A stretch of DNA of 20,487 bases from CAUTXO01 sp963542625 (GTDB taxonomy: Bacteria; Campylobacterota; Campylobacteria; Campylobacterales; SZUA-545), in the NCBI GenBank assembly GCA_963542625.1, contig CAUTXO010000027.1:1-20487 (forward strand), written 5' to 3'. The notes beneath the pieces were generated by a model, which saw only the letters and a list, made by a program, of their open reading frames with translations, was not told the origin of the DNA and did not search any database. The position numbers and the translations under genes were made by a program. This document shows positions 1-7,164 of this stretch, piece after piece (position 1 is the first letter of the stretch; each line of letters begins with the position of its first letter).

Positions 1-1591
1 TTTCAGCCGCTAGCGCGTCCGTTTTTGCCGCGTAATGCCTTTCTAGCTCGGCGCGCCTAGCGTCAAGATCTTGGAGCCTTTTTGTCTGCTCTAGCTCTAG
101 CATACTGGATTTTTGGATTAGCAAGTTTAGGTGGATCTTGTCTTCTCCATAAACCTTGCGCGCTTCATCAACGATTTGCCGCCCAATCCCATACCTAAGC
201 GCGGTCTCAAAAGCGTAACTATTGCCAATGGCGCCTTGCATAAAGCCATACAGCGGCAGCATTTTTTGCTCGTCAAACAGCGCGGCAAGGAGCTCTACAA
301 AATCGTGCTTTGCCATAAGCGCCGCCAAACGCTTGTGGTGCGTGGTGATGACGATTTTTGCCCCGTGCGCGCTTAGGTGCTCTAGCATTACCTTAAAAAG
401 CGCGGCGGCTTCGTCGCTATCGGTCCCAAGCTCAATCTCATCAATGCCAAGCAGGAAATCGCGCTCATTTGAAACCGCAGAAAATTCACGCATTCGCGCC
501 GCAAAGGTGGAGATATTATCCGCGCTTGACTGGTCGTCGTTAATAATCGCGGCAATGGCGCTAAAACTCCCTATTTGCGTTTCATATTCATCGCACGCAA
601 AGGGAATCAAATGCTTTGCTAGAAAGCACGCGCTAAGAATGGACTTTAAAAGCATCGTCTTACCGCCGGCATTAACGCCCGTTATCATTAGTATGCTCTT
701 GCTAAAATCCACGCTAAAAGGCACCGGATCTTTGAGAGAGGGGTGAATAAAATTTTTAAGAATAATTTGCTTTTTGCCGGTGATTTTCACAAGTGATAGT
801 CCGCGCTTTTTGGCAAACGCCGCGCGTGCGATGATGTGGTCTAGTTTGTCAAATTCCCTATCCAAAAACCGCAAAAAGGCGAGCTTGCCAAAGAGTAGCT
901 TTGAAAAATTTTGCTCGTATTCGTAGATGACGGCTAGCTTTTTGTCTTGTAGCTCTTGGATCTGGCGCAAAAAAATCTCGCTTTGCCTTGGAATCACGTA
1001 AAAAAACCCAGCCGCGCTCCTAGCCGCCACGCTTGCGTCTAGCACCCGCGCAAAGCCGCCGCGCACTAGAAGCGTCTCGTTGTCGTTTATGTAATGCAGC
1101 GCGCTATCTACCAAAAACTCCCGCAAGCGTGGCGATGAAAGCAAGCCGTGCAAATGCTCTTTTAATGACGCCCTGAGTGCGTTTTGGCGGCGCTCTAGGC
1201 TAAGCAAACGCTCGTCTTTTTCTTGCAAGAATTCGCCCTGCTTTCCAAAAAACTCGCCAAGGGCTAACACGCCCGGATCTAAAACGATTTTGTCAAGCCA
1301 AGCTAGGGCGTTCGCGCCAAGATCTAAGCCCTTTACGTAACGAAAATAAAGCGCGATTTTTACAAAAGACGCGATGTCTTCCATACCCAAAACGCCGCTT
1401 CGCTGCAAGTGCAAAAGCGGTTTTTCAAGGTTTTTCACTCTTGGCGCTGGGGCAAGGTCAAGCTTTGAAAATTCTTTTATGATCGGATAAAAAAAGGCGG
1501 CGTCGCCAGGCAAAAAAACGTCTTTTTCCCGCGCAAATTCTTCTTTAAAGCTAGCGATAAAGCTCTCAAGATCTAGCTTTTTTAAGAGCAA
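1..1591 (-). CDS. mutS2: MutS2-family DNA-binding ATPase (3' end cut off by window edge)
   Basis: MutS2 is a MutS homologue without the mismatch-recognition domain; in this group it is linked to recombination control, oxidative-damage repair or ribosome rescue. About 530 N-terminal residues are visible, and the C-terminal part (normally including the Smr nuclease domain) lies outside the window. The Walker A region GVNAGGKT is at residues 305-312. A Walker B/signature segment LLGIDEIELGTDSDEA has D384 and E385, and a NDDQSSADNISTF segment lies between them. A charged helical stretch (LELEQTKRLQDLDARRAELE) marks the coiled-coil lead-in near the cut. The start chosen is TTG at 1591, preceded by GGAGGG about five bases upstream and overlapping the VanZ gene by 26 bases; the next in-frame ATG lies about 65 codons further in. 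The frame is open throughout with no frameshift. It is last in the visible metG operon. Confidence 0.93.
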   Translation of the reverse strand, partial: MLLKKLDLESFIASFKEEFAREKDVFLPGDAAFFYPIIKEFSKLDLAPAPRVKNLEKPLLHLQRSGVLGMEDIASFVKIALYFRYVKGLDLGANALAWLDKIVLDPGVLALGEFFGKQGEFLQEKDERLLSLERRQNALRASLKEHLHGLLSSPRLREFLVDSALHYINDNETLLVRGGFARVLDASVAARSAAGFFYVIPRQSEIFLRQIQELQDKKLAVIYEYEQNFSKLLFGKLAFLRFLDREFDKLDHIIARAAFAKKRGLSLVKITGKKQIILKNFIHPSLKDPVPFSVDFSKSILMITGVNAGGKTMLLKSILSACFLAKHLIPFACDEYETQIGSFSAIAAIINDDQSSADNISTFAARMREFSAVSNERDFLLGIDEIELGTDSDEAAALFKVMLEHLSAHGAKIVITTHHKRLAALMAKHDFVELLAALFDEQKMLPLYGFMQGAIGNSYAFETALRYGIGRQIVDEARKVYGEDKIHLNLLIQKSSMLELEQTKRLQDLDARRAELERHYAAKTDALAAE

Positions 1592-1898
1592 AAAACCCTC
1601 CAAGCCCAAGCCCAGTGCCGACGGAATTTGCGAGCAAATCCAGTAGGTCAAAGGATCTATAAGGCAAAAAATACTGAATGACTTCCATTAAAAATGAGTA
1701 AAGCACAATCCAAACCGCGCCCGCGGCGTATGATTTTTGATAAGCGCGGCAATAAAGAAAGGCTAAAACTGCGTAAGAAGCCGCGTGAAAGATCTTGTCT
1801 AGGTGGCTAAATCCGCGCGCACTCCCGCCATAGCTTAGCGGAATAACGGACAAAACAAAAATCACCGCGCCAAAGCTAAAAAACAAAAGCTTATTCAA
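1566..1898 (-). CDS. VanZ-family membrane protein
   Basis: A 110-residue membrane protein of the VanZ-like family, whose biochemical role is poorly defined apart from VanZ-linked teicoplanin resistance. What shows it: an N-terminal hydrophobic helix (residues 3-20), the family segment HLDKIFHAASYAVLAF (H32, D34, K35, H38), a second helix pair, and the closing motif EVIQYFLPYRSFDLLDLLANSVG with E72, Q75, R81, D84, D87 and N91. The start is TTG at 1898 inside the previous gene's stop region (8-base overlap), with AAGGAG six bases upstream, a near-ideal ribosome site. It sits between a Mur-ligase-like gene and mutS2, and translation is probably coupled to both. Resistance should not be inferred; most members of this family have no known link to it. 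Confidence 0.88.
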   Translation of the reverse strand: MNKLLFFSFGAVIFVLSVIPLSYGGSARGFSHLDKIFHAASYAVLAFLYCRAYQKSYAAGAVWIVLYSFLMEVIQYFLPYRSFDLLDLLANSVGTGLGLGGFFALKKARS

Positions 1899-2796
1899 AA
1901 AGGTCTCCTTGCTTGTAATGTGTTTTTTGAAGTGCTTGCGTCCATTTTGCGCGGCTTGAGATATCTATGATGAAAAAGTCGCAAACCCCGCGCTCTACAT
2001 CGCTTGGCGTTGCGCCCTTGCAAACACGCGCGTGGCGAAGGGCGCCAGCGATTTTCTCGCTTAGATCCATCTCACAAAAAATCAGCGTTTTTTGCCCGTC
2101 TTTTGAGATGTTGTTTAGTCTATCAAGCCTGATGACTTCAAAGCTTGTTAGGCGAATATTTTTCACGTTAAACTCCACGCCCTGCGCCGCAAAAAAGCTA
2201 ACAACGTTTAAAAGATCTTGTGAAAAAAGCCTAAAAATCTCGGCGCTATGATAAGTTTCTTGCAATAAAAACGCCGTTTGAAACAGGCTCACTTTGGTAG
2301 GCGCAAGGCTAGAAGGCGGGATTTGCTGCGCGTTAAAAAAGATGTTTTGCCCTAAGAGATCTTCGTAAAACACGAACATTTTCGCCGGCATTAGCTCAAG
2401 ATCTTCTAGAATAAGCGTTAAATTTCCCGTATCAACAAAGGCGAGATCTTTAGATTTGGCAATGCTTTTTGCAATCTCGTATTCGTATTTGCTAACAAGA
2501 AACGCCGGAAAGTTTTTACTGGCAAAGAGATAGCGGAAAAACGCAAGAATGGCAAAGGCCACGCTACCAACCTTTACAAACGCCACGTCTTGGTCTAAGA
2601 TCTCGCATTCGCCGCTAAAAATCACGCAAAACGCGCCACGCGCAACGGCGTCTTTTATTTCGTCATTATGCGTGGCTATGAAAAGATCTTCTCGCTTAAC
2701 GCGCGCGGGATTTGTCCTGATGTTTGTTACGTAATTGATGCCAGGCGCATTTAGCAGCTGCCCGCCGCAAATATCAACAACTGTGGCTAGTTTCAC
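1891..2796 (-). CDS. Hypothetical protein with Mur-ligase N-terminal-like domain
   Basis: The 301-residue product is not a recognised enzyme. Its first 85 or so residues resemble the N-terminal substrate-binding domain of MurE/MurF ligases: a short helix, a 'NIRTNPARVKREDLFIAT' stretch matching the family's DSRxVxxGDLFVA pattern, then 'AVARGAFCVIFSG', matching the ...AxxxGAxxVV strand. The Gly-rich ATP-binding loop (GTNGKT) and the catalytic centre of Mur ligases are absent. Residues 85-301 are alpha/beta and unrecognised. It begins with GTG at 2796, overlapping the metG stop by four bases (GTGA), so translational coupling is likely. Possible roles are a regulatory or substrate-binding relative of MurF or a divergent domain-only protein; both are inference. 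Confidence 0.78.
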   Translation of the reverse strand: MKLATVVDICGGQLLNAPGINYVTNIRTNPARVKREDLFIATHNDEIKDAVARGAFCVIFSGECEILDQDVAFVKVGSVAFAILAFFRYLFASKNFPAFLVSKYEYEIAKSIAKSKDLAFVDTGNLTLILEDLELMPAKMFVFYEDLLGQNIFFNAQQIPPSSLAPTKVSLFQTAFLLQETYHSAEIFRLFSQDLLNVVSFFAAQGVEFNVKNIRLTSFEVIRLDRLNNISKDGQKTLIFCEMDLSEKIAGALRHARVCKGATPSDVERGVCDFFIIDISSRAKWTQALQKTHYKQGDLFE

Positions 2797-4691
2797 TTAA
2801 TTTGCGTCCCAATCGCTGTGGGCTTTTGCGGGCGCACAAGGCTAAGCCCGTGCTCATCGCGCGCGGCAAGCACCATTCCTTGACTTTCATAGCCCATTAA
2901 CTTAGCCGGTTTAAGGTTTGCCACCAAACAAACCTGCGTACCGATTAGATCTTGCGGGGCGTAAAACTCCCTAATGCCCGCCACCACTTGGCGCGGCGCA
3001 CTCTCGCCAATATCCACCTTCAAAAGCAAGAGCTTGGAGCTTTTAGGGATCTCTGTGGCTTCTTTTATCTCGCCAACTTTAATGACCGTTTGGAAAAACT
3101 CGTCAATGCTTATTAGATCTTGGCGCTTTTGGCTTGGCGCCGGCGCCTTTGGCGTTTCAAGCAAGGGCGCTTCTATTTTTGGAAAAAGCGGCGCGATTTT
3201 TATTAGGCTTAGATCCTGCAAAAGCTCGCCGTCAAAAATATACTTTTTGAAATTATCAGGCGTGGCTTCTAGCCCAAAGGCGCTCAAAAGCTCAGCGGAT
3301 TTTTGCGGCATAACAGGCGCTAGCATTAGCCCCACACGCACAAGGGCGTTGGCGATGAGCCCAAGCAAGCCGCTCACTTCATCTGTGCGGTTTTCTTTCA
3401 TCTTCTCCCAAGGCGCGACGTCGGCGATTTTTTTGTTTGCTAGCGCTAGGATCTTCCAAAGCTCTTCTAAGTATTTATTAAAGGCAAGATCCGCCGTTTG
3501 CGCCAGCGCTTCTTTAACGTGGCTCTCAATGCGCTCAAGATCTTGCGCGTAAAACTGCCGCAGGGCGCTTGAGCTAACCCGCAGCGCAAAATACTTCTCG
3601 CTCATTCCAAGCAAGCGGTTTAAAAGGTTGCCAAGATCATTGCCTAGATCGTTATTAATGCGGTCAATGAGCGCCTTTTGCCCAAAGTCGCCATCAGCGC
3701 CAAAGGGGACTTCGCGCAGCAAGAAAAAGCGGAAATTATCAAGCCCATAAGCGTCTGCTACTTCTTTAGGATCTATGACGTTTCCTTTGGATTTACTCAT
3801 TTTCTCGCCGTCTCGCACCCACCAGCCGTGCGCGGCGATGTGACGCGGCAAGGGCAAATTAAGGCTCATCAAAAACGCCGGCCAAAAAATCGCGTGAAAG
3901 CGCAAAATATCCTTGCCGATGACGTGAAAATCCGCCGGGTAATAGCCTATGCGCGCTTCATCGCCGCCGTATCCAAGCGCCGTTAAGTAGTTCATTAGCG
4001 CGTCCAGCCAAACGTAAATAACGTGCTCTTGGTCGTTTGCCGCGCTTGGTAATTTAATACCCCAGTCAAAGCTCGTGCGTGTGATGGATAGGTCGTTTAG
4101 CCCGCTCTCGATAAAGCGTATAACTTCATTGCGCCTAGATCTTGGCAAGATTGCGTCCTCGTGCGTGCGGTAAAATTCAAGCAAGCGCTCGCTGTATTTT
4201 GAAAGCCTGAAAAAATAGCTTTGCTCCTTAAGAAGCCCAACTTCCTTGCCGCAATCGGGGCAAAATTTATCCGCAACAAGCTGCGTTTGCGTGAAAAAAG
4301 TCTCGCAACTAACGCAATAATGCCCTTCGTATTCGCCCTTGTAAATATCCCCGCTTGATAACATTTGCGCAAAGGCCTTTTGCACGCCCGCTTCGTGCTG
4401 GGGATCTGTGGTGCGAATAAAGCGGTCGTAACTAATGCCAAAGCCATCCCAGAGATCTTTAAATTTTTTGCTAATGCCATCGGCGTATTCTTTGGGCGTT
4501 TTGCCGCCTTTTTTTGCTGCTTCTTGGATCTTTTGCCCGTGCTCGTCCGTGCCCGTTAAAAACAGCACATCGTCGCCGCAAAGCCTTTTAAACCGTGCCA
4601 TCGTATCGGCTATAACCGTTGTGTAGGCGTGCCCTATGTGCGCCTTATCATTGACGTAATAAATAGGAGTTGTGATGTAAAACTTGCCCAA
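2793..4691 (-). CDS. metG: Methionine--tRNA ligase
   Basis: Charges tRNA-Met with methionine in the cytosol. Seen directly: the class I HIGH motif at residues 18-21, a zinc knuckle with paired cysteines (CVSC at 126-129 and CPDC at 144-147), the KMSKS loop at 297-301, an anticodon-binding helical domain, and a C-terminal Trbp111/EMAP-like tRNA-binding domain from about residue 530 (ISIDEFF...VGEI...VVAGI). The TTG start at 4691 gives the canonical MGKFYITTPIYYVND N-terminus and 632 residues, with AAGGG six bases upstream. A longer form from TTG 4727 is possible but would begin upstream of the predicted -10 box at 4718-4723, so it is disfavoured. The chosen TTG is itself the end of an AGATCTTG motif. 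First gene of the minus-strand operon; it overlaps the next gene by GTGA. Confidence 0.95.
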   Translation of the reverse strand: MGKFYITTPIYYVNDKAHIGHAYTTVIADTMARFKRLCGDDVLFLTGTDEHGQKIQEAAKKGGKTPKEYADGISKKFKDLWDGFGISYDRFIRTTDPQHEAGVQKAFAQMLSSGDIYKGEYEGHYCVSCETFFTQTQLVADKFCPDCGKEVGLLKEQSYFFRLSKYSERLLEFYRTHEDAILPRSRRNEVIRFIESGLNDLSITRTSFDWGIKLPSAANDQEHVIYVWLDALMNYLTALGYGGDEARIGYYPADFHVIGKDILRFHAIFWPAFLMSLNLPLPRHIAAHGWWVRDGEKMSKSKGNVIDPKEVADAYGLDNFRFFLLREVPFGADGDFGQKALIDRINNDLGNDLGNLLNRLLGMSEKYFALRVSSSALRQFYAQDLERIESHVKEALAQTADLAFNKYLEELWKILALANKKIADVAPWEKMKENRTDEVSGLLGLIANALVRVGLMLAPVMPQKSAELLSAFGLEATPDNFKKYIFDGELLQDLSLIKIAPLFPKIEAPLLETPKAPAPSQKRQDLISIDEFFQTVIKVGEIKEATEIPKSSKLLLLKVDIGESAPRQVVAGIREFYAPQDLIGTQVCLVANLKPAKLMGYESQGMVLAARDEHGLSLVRPQKPTAIGTQIK

Positions 4692-4717
4692 GATCTGCCC
4701 TTGAATGAAAATTCGCA

Positions 4718-4723
4718 ATTTTA
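4718..4723 (-). promoter_or_regulatory. Predicted -10 box of the metG operon
   Basis: On the minus strand the sequence TTTTTTGC-TAAAAT gives an extended -10 element with an upstream T-run, the style of Campylobacterota sigma-70 promoters, which lack a strong -35. It would place the transcript start near 4711, about 20 bases ahead of the chosen metG TTG start. Predicted only from sequence. Confidence 0.5.
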
Positions 4724-4795
4724 GCAAAAAAGACTTTGCCCGTTTTTTGGAATGCTTTGTGCTTTATGACGACTACAAACACTGCGGAGTTTCGT

Positions 4796-4990
4796 ATGGT
4801 AGAAAATAGCAAAGAGGTTGTAAAAGATTTTAAAACCGCGCATAACGAGCTTTTAAAAAGCCTGCGTGAAGAAAATTACACAGCTACGCAAGATCTCTTG
4901 CAAAAACAGCGCGAAATCGTTGATAATTTTTTTATCCATATGAAAAAGAAGTGTAATATCCCCCTTAACGAAAAAGAGAAGACCGCTTAA
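4796..4990 (+). CDS. Small hypothetical protein (64 aa, helical)
   Basis: A short, charged, probably all-helical cytosolic protein of 64 residues (MVENSKEVVKDF...NEKEKTA). Heptad-like spacing of hydrophobic residues around residues 5-45 suggests a helical hairpin or coiled coil. I do not recognise a named family. ATG 4796 was chosen because GGAG lies six bases upstream; the in-frame upstream ATG (4766) has no ribosome site. It is transcribed away from metG and its stop codon is built into a rho-independent terminator, so it is a single-gene unit. The good ribosome site and the terminator placed exactly at its end argue that it is a real gene. Confidence 0.72.
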   Translation: MVENSKEVVKDFKTAHNELLKSLREENYTATQDLLQKQREIVDNFFIHMKKKCNIPLNEKEKTA

Positions 4991-5008
4991 GGCGGTTCTT
5001 TCTTTTTT
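4979..5008 (+). terminator. Rho-independent terminator after the small gene
   Basis: The stem AAG-ACCGC pairs with GCGGT-(bulged T)-CTT around the loop TTAAG, followed by a T-rich run ending in TTTTTT. The TAA stop of the upstream gene (4988-4990) lies in the loop. It separates the small gene from the purD promoter. Confidence 0.8.
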
Positions 5009-5087
5009 GCAAGATCTTTGCAAGACCGCTCGCCGTCTTTGGCGGTTGTGCTAAGCCGCGCGGCAAAAAGCTTTAAAAAATAATCGT

Positions 5088-5093
5088 TATAAT
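5088..5093 (+). promoter_or_regulatory. Predicted -10 box (TATAAT) of the purD operon
   Basis: A perfect TATAAT with an A/T-rich upstream tract (CTTTAAAAAATAAT) lies 23 bases before the purD ATG. A GAGG ribosome site sits at 5109-5112. No convincing -35 box is visible, as is usual for this phylum. Transcription would start near 5100. Confidence 0.6.
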
Positions 5094-5116
5094 GCACGCC
5101 TAAAATTCGAGGCGAT

Positions 5117-6730
5117 ATGAAGATCTTAATAATAGGAAGCGGCGCAAGGGAGTGCGCACTTGCTAAAAAACTACACTCAGAAAAACAATCACACGAAATC
5201 TTCTTTGCGCCGGGCAATGGCGCGACCTTAGATCTTGGCACAAACATCGCCTTTGCAAGCCTTGAAGATCTTAGGCAAAAGGCGCTTGCGCTTAAACCCG
5301 CGCTTAGCATTGTTGGGAGCGAGCAATACCTAGCCGCTGGCGTGGTGGATCTTTTTATGGAAGCGGGCTTAAAGATCTTTGGCGCAAACAAAAAAACAGC
5401 AAGGCTTGAATACTCAAAAAGCTTTGCGAAAGATTTTGCGCAGCGCTATGGCATTAAAACGGCAAGATTTATCAGCACAAGCGACCCGCGCGAAGCGCTT
5501 GAATTTGCAGAAAAGCTAAACTTTTGCGTGGTGGTAAAGGCTGATGGGCTTTGTGGCGGCAAGGGCGCGCTTGTGGCGAAAGGCGCCGAGCAGGCAAAAG
5601 AAGCAATTGACGCTATGCTTATTCAAAAAACCTTTGGCGCGGCGGGGGAAAAAATTGTGGTGGAAGAGCTTTTAGAAGGCTTTGAGCTAAGCGTTTTTGC
5701 CCTTTGCGATGAGAAAAGCTACGTTTTAATGCCACCTTGCCAAGACTACAAACGCGCCAAAGACGGCGGCGCTGGGGCAAACACGGGCGGAATGGGCGCG
5801 CTTTGCCCGGCGCCGGTGGAAAAAGATCTAATGCGCCGGATCCAAGCTGAAATTATAGAGCCGACGCTAAATGGAATGAAAAAAGACGGCAACCCCTTTA
5901 GCGGCGTGCTTTATTGCGGGCTGATGGTTAGGCACGGCGAGCCGCTGCTACTTGAATACAACGTGCGTTTTGGCGACCCTGAATGCCAAGTGCTAATGCC
6001 GGTTTTGGGCTCAGATCTAAGCGCGCTTTTGATGGCTTGCGTTAATGGCGAGCTTGGTGGCTTTAAGGTGGAATTCAACCCGCTTTGCGCCCTTTGCGTG
6101 GTAGCAGCTAGCGCTGATTATCCGGGCGGTGCGGGCGCTAGTCTAAGATCTGGAGCAAGCGGTGGCGAGATCTTGAGCGCGGACGAGAGCAAGATCTTTG
6201 GCGCGGAGCAAGATCTTGGCGTGGAAGCAAATGCGGGCGTGGGTTTAGGAGCCGGCGCTGGAGAGATCTCAAACGCGAACAAGATCTTGAGTGCGGGAGA
6301 GATCTTGGACGGGAACGCGAGCGAGATCTTGGGTGGTGGTGCTAGCGCTGGTCTAGGATCTGGCGCTGGAGAGATCTTGGGCGCTGACGCGGGTTTGGGA
6401 GCCGCTGCAAGCGCAAGCGGTGGCGAGATCTTGGACGGGAACGCGAGCGAGATCTTGAGCGCGGGCGCAAACGGTGGTGGGCGCAAAATAAGCGCGAAAA
6501 AAATCGACGTCCTACCCTTAGAAAGCAAAGACGCCTACCTTTGCTTTGCAAACGTTGAAAAAACCGCCGGCGGGCTTTACGCAAACAGCGGGCGGATCTG
6601 CTCTTGCGTGGGGCTTGGGAGTAGCCTAGATCTAGCCGCGCAAAGGGCATACGCGCTCATAGAAAACGTGCATTTTGAAGGCAAACAATACAGAAAAGAC
6701 ATAGGACGGCAATGGATAAAAACCGCATAA
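5117..6730 (+). CDS. purD: Phosphoribosylamine--glycine ligase with large AGATCT-encoded insert
   Basis: GAR synthetase joins phosphoribosylamine and glycine using ATP, the second step of purine synthesis. The N-domain begins MKILIIGSGARECALA. The ATP-grasp part contains VVKADGLCGGKGALVA (about residues 138-153), DGGAGANTGGMGA and the metal-binding EYNVRFGDPE at 280-289. The C-domain resumes at KIDVLP (462 on) and ends ...GKQYRKDIGRQWIKTA. The family is usually about 420-430 residues; this one has 537. The excess is a Gly/Ala/Ser-rich insert at about residues 338-459, after SADYPGG, coded by repeated AGATCT units. Both flanks are well conserved and in frame, so it is an expansion and not a fusion or frameshift. 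First gene of the plus-strand operon; it overlaps the next gene by 19 bases. Whether the enzyme is fully active cannot be judged from sequence. Confidence 0.95.
   Translation: MKILIIGSGARECALAKKLHSEKQSHEIFFAPGNGATLDLGTNIAFASLEDLRQKALALKPALSIVGSEQYLAAGVVDLFMEAGLKIFGANKKTARLEYSKSFAKDFAQRYGIKTARFISTSDPREALEFAEKLNFCVVVKADGLCGGKGALVAKGAEQAKEAIDAMLIQKTFGAAGEKIVVEELLEGFELSVFALCDEKSYVLMPPCQDYKRAKDGGAGANTGGMGALCPAPVEKDLMRRIQAEIIEPTLNGMKKDGNPFSGVLYCGLMVRHGEPLLLEYNVRFGDPECQVLMPVLGSDLSALLMACVNGELGGFKVEFNPLCALCVVAASADYPGGAGASLRSGASGGEILSADESKIFGAEQDLGVEANAGVGLGAGAGEISNANKILSAGEILDGNASEILGGGASAGLGSGAGEILGADAGLGAAASASGGEILDGNASEILSAGANGGGRKISAKKIDVLPLESKDAYLCFANVEKTAGGLYANSGRICSCVGLGSSLDLAAQRAYALIENVHFEGKQYRKDIGRQWIKTA
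6128..6484 (+). repeat. AGATCT-rich in-frame repeat insert in purD
   Basis: About 360 bases hold 11 AGATCT and one GGATCT, mostly as GAGATCTTG read as Glu-Ile-Leu; others are read as Lys-Ile-Phe, Gln-Asp-Leu or Leu-Arg-Ser. A 33-base unit encoding EILDGNASEIL occurs twice without change, at 6299-6331 and 6425-6457 (residues 395-405 and 437-447), 126 bases apart. Spacers are Gly/Ala/Ser-rich. The region has no similarity that I can recognise to the PurD fold. Confidence 0.92.
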
Positions 6731-7164
6731 TTGAGAATTTGCAAAGGGAAGATCTAAGCCTTGCGAGCGCCAAATCGCGCTTGCTTGCGTTTGTTGCGGA
6801 CGATTTTATTCTGTCTATGATTATGTTTGTTGGGTTTTATCAAGATCTTGGGGTTGCTACGAATATGCAAGATCTAACAGAAATCCTAACGGGGCTTTTG
6901 GTGTATAGGATCTTGCTTGAGTTCTTTTACCATACGATTTTTGTGCATTTGTATGGCGCCACGCCCGGCAAGATGTGGCAAAAGATTATCGTCGTGCAAA
7001 CGGACGATTTTTTCAAGCCCGCGCTAACAAAGGCGCTGCTTAGATCCGCTGTGCGAATTGTGAGTGAAAAGCTGCTGTTTTACGGCTTTATTTTTGCCTT
7101 TTTTTCGCCGCTTAAGCAAACGTGGCACGATCTAGCAAGCGGCACGATTGTAATCAATGCCTAA
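6712..7164 (+). CDS. RDD-family inner-membrane protein
   Basis: A 150-residue membrane protein of the RDD family, whose members have mostly unknown function, some being implicated in ion transport. Seen: the first hydrophobic segment carrying R23 and the D30-D31 pair (RLLAFVADDFILSMIM), a second segment at about 57-80, the family's GATPGKMWQKIIVV motif at 82-95, an Arg-containing helix RSAVRIVSEKLLFYGFIFAF, and the ending QTWHDLASGTIVI. The ATG lies within the last codons of purD (19-base overlap) and the gene overlaps lptD by 8 bases, so the three are probably translated in a coupled manner. Place in the operon next to envelope genes suggests, but does not prove, an envelope role. Confidence 0.87.
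   Translation: MDKNRIIENLQREDLSLASAKSRLLAFVADDFILSMIMFVGFYQDLGVATNMQDLTEILTGLLVYRILLEFFYHTIFVHLYGATPGKMWQKIIVVQTDDFFKPALTKALLRSAVRIVSEKLLFYGFIFAFFSPLKQTWHDLASGTIVINA

Noticed and set aside
222..746. 174-codon plus-strand open frame
   Set aside because: Antisense shadow of mutS2, whose Walker A and B motifs are on the other strand at the same place.
4692..4727. Longer metG start at TTG 4727
   Set aside because: It would begin upstream of the predicted -10 box and adds residues not seen in the family; TTG 4691 has a ribosome site and yields the canonical N-terminus.
6118..6528. Long antisense open frame across the purD insert (and another at 6342-6650)
   Set aside because: It follows from the repeat composition: the AGATCT word is a palindrome without stop codons in the used frames, so the opposite strand is open too. 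The product is a Pro/Ala/Ser-rich shadow without a ribosome site.
5117..6730. purD as a frameshifted or fused gene
   Set aside because: Both halves of PurD are in the same frame with conserved motifs on each side of the insert, and the insert itself is repeat-derived and not a second domain.
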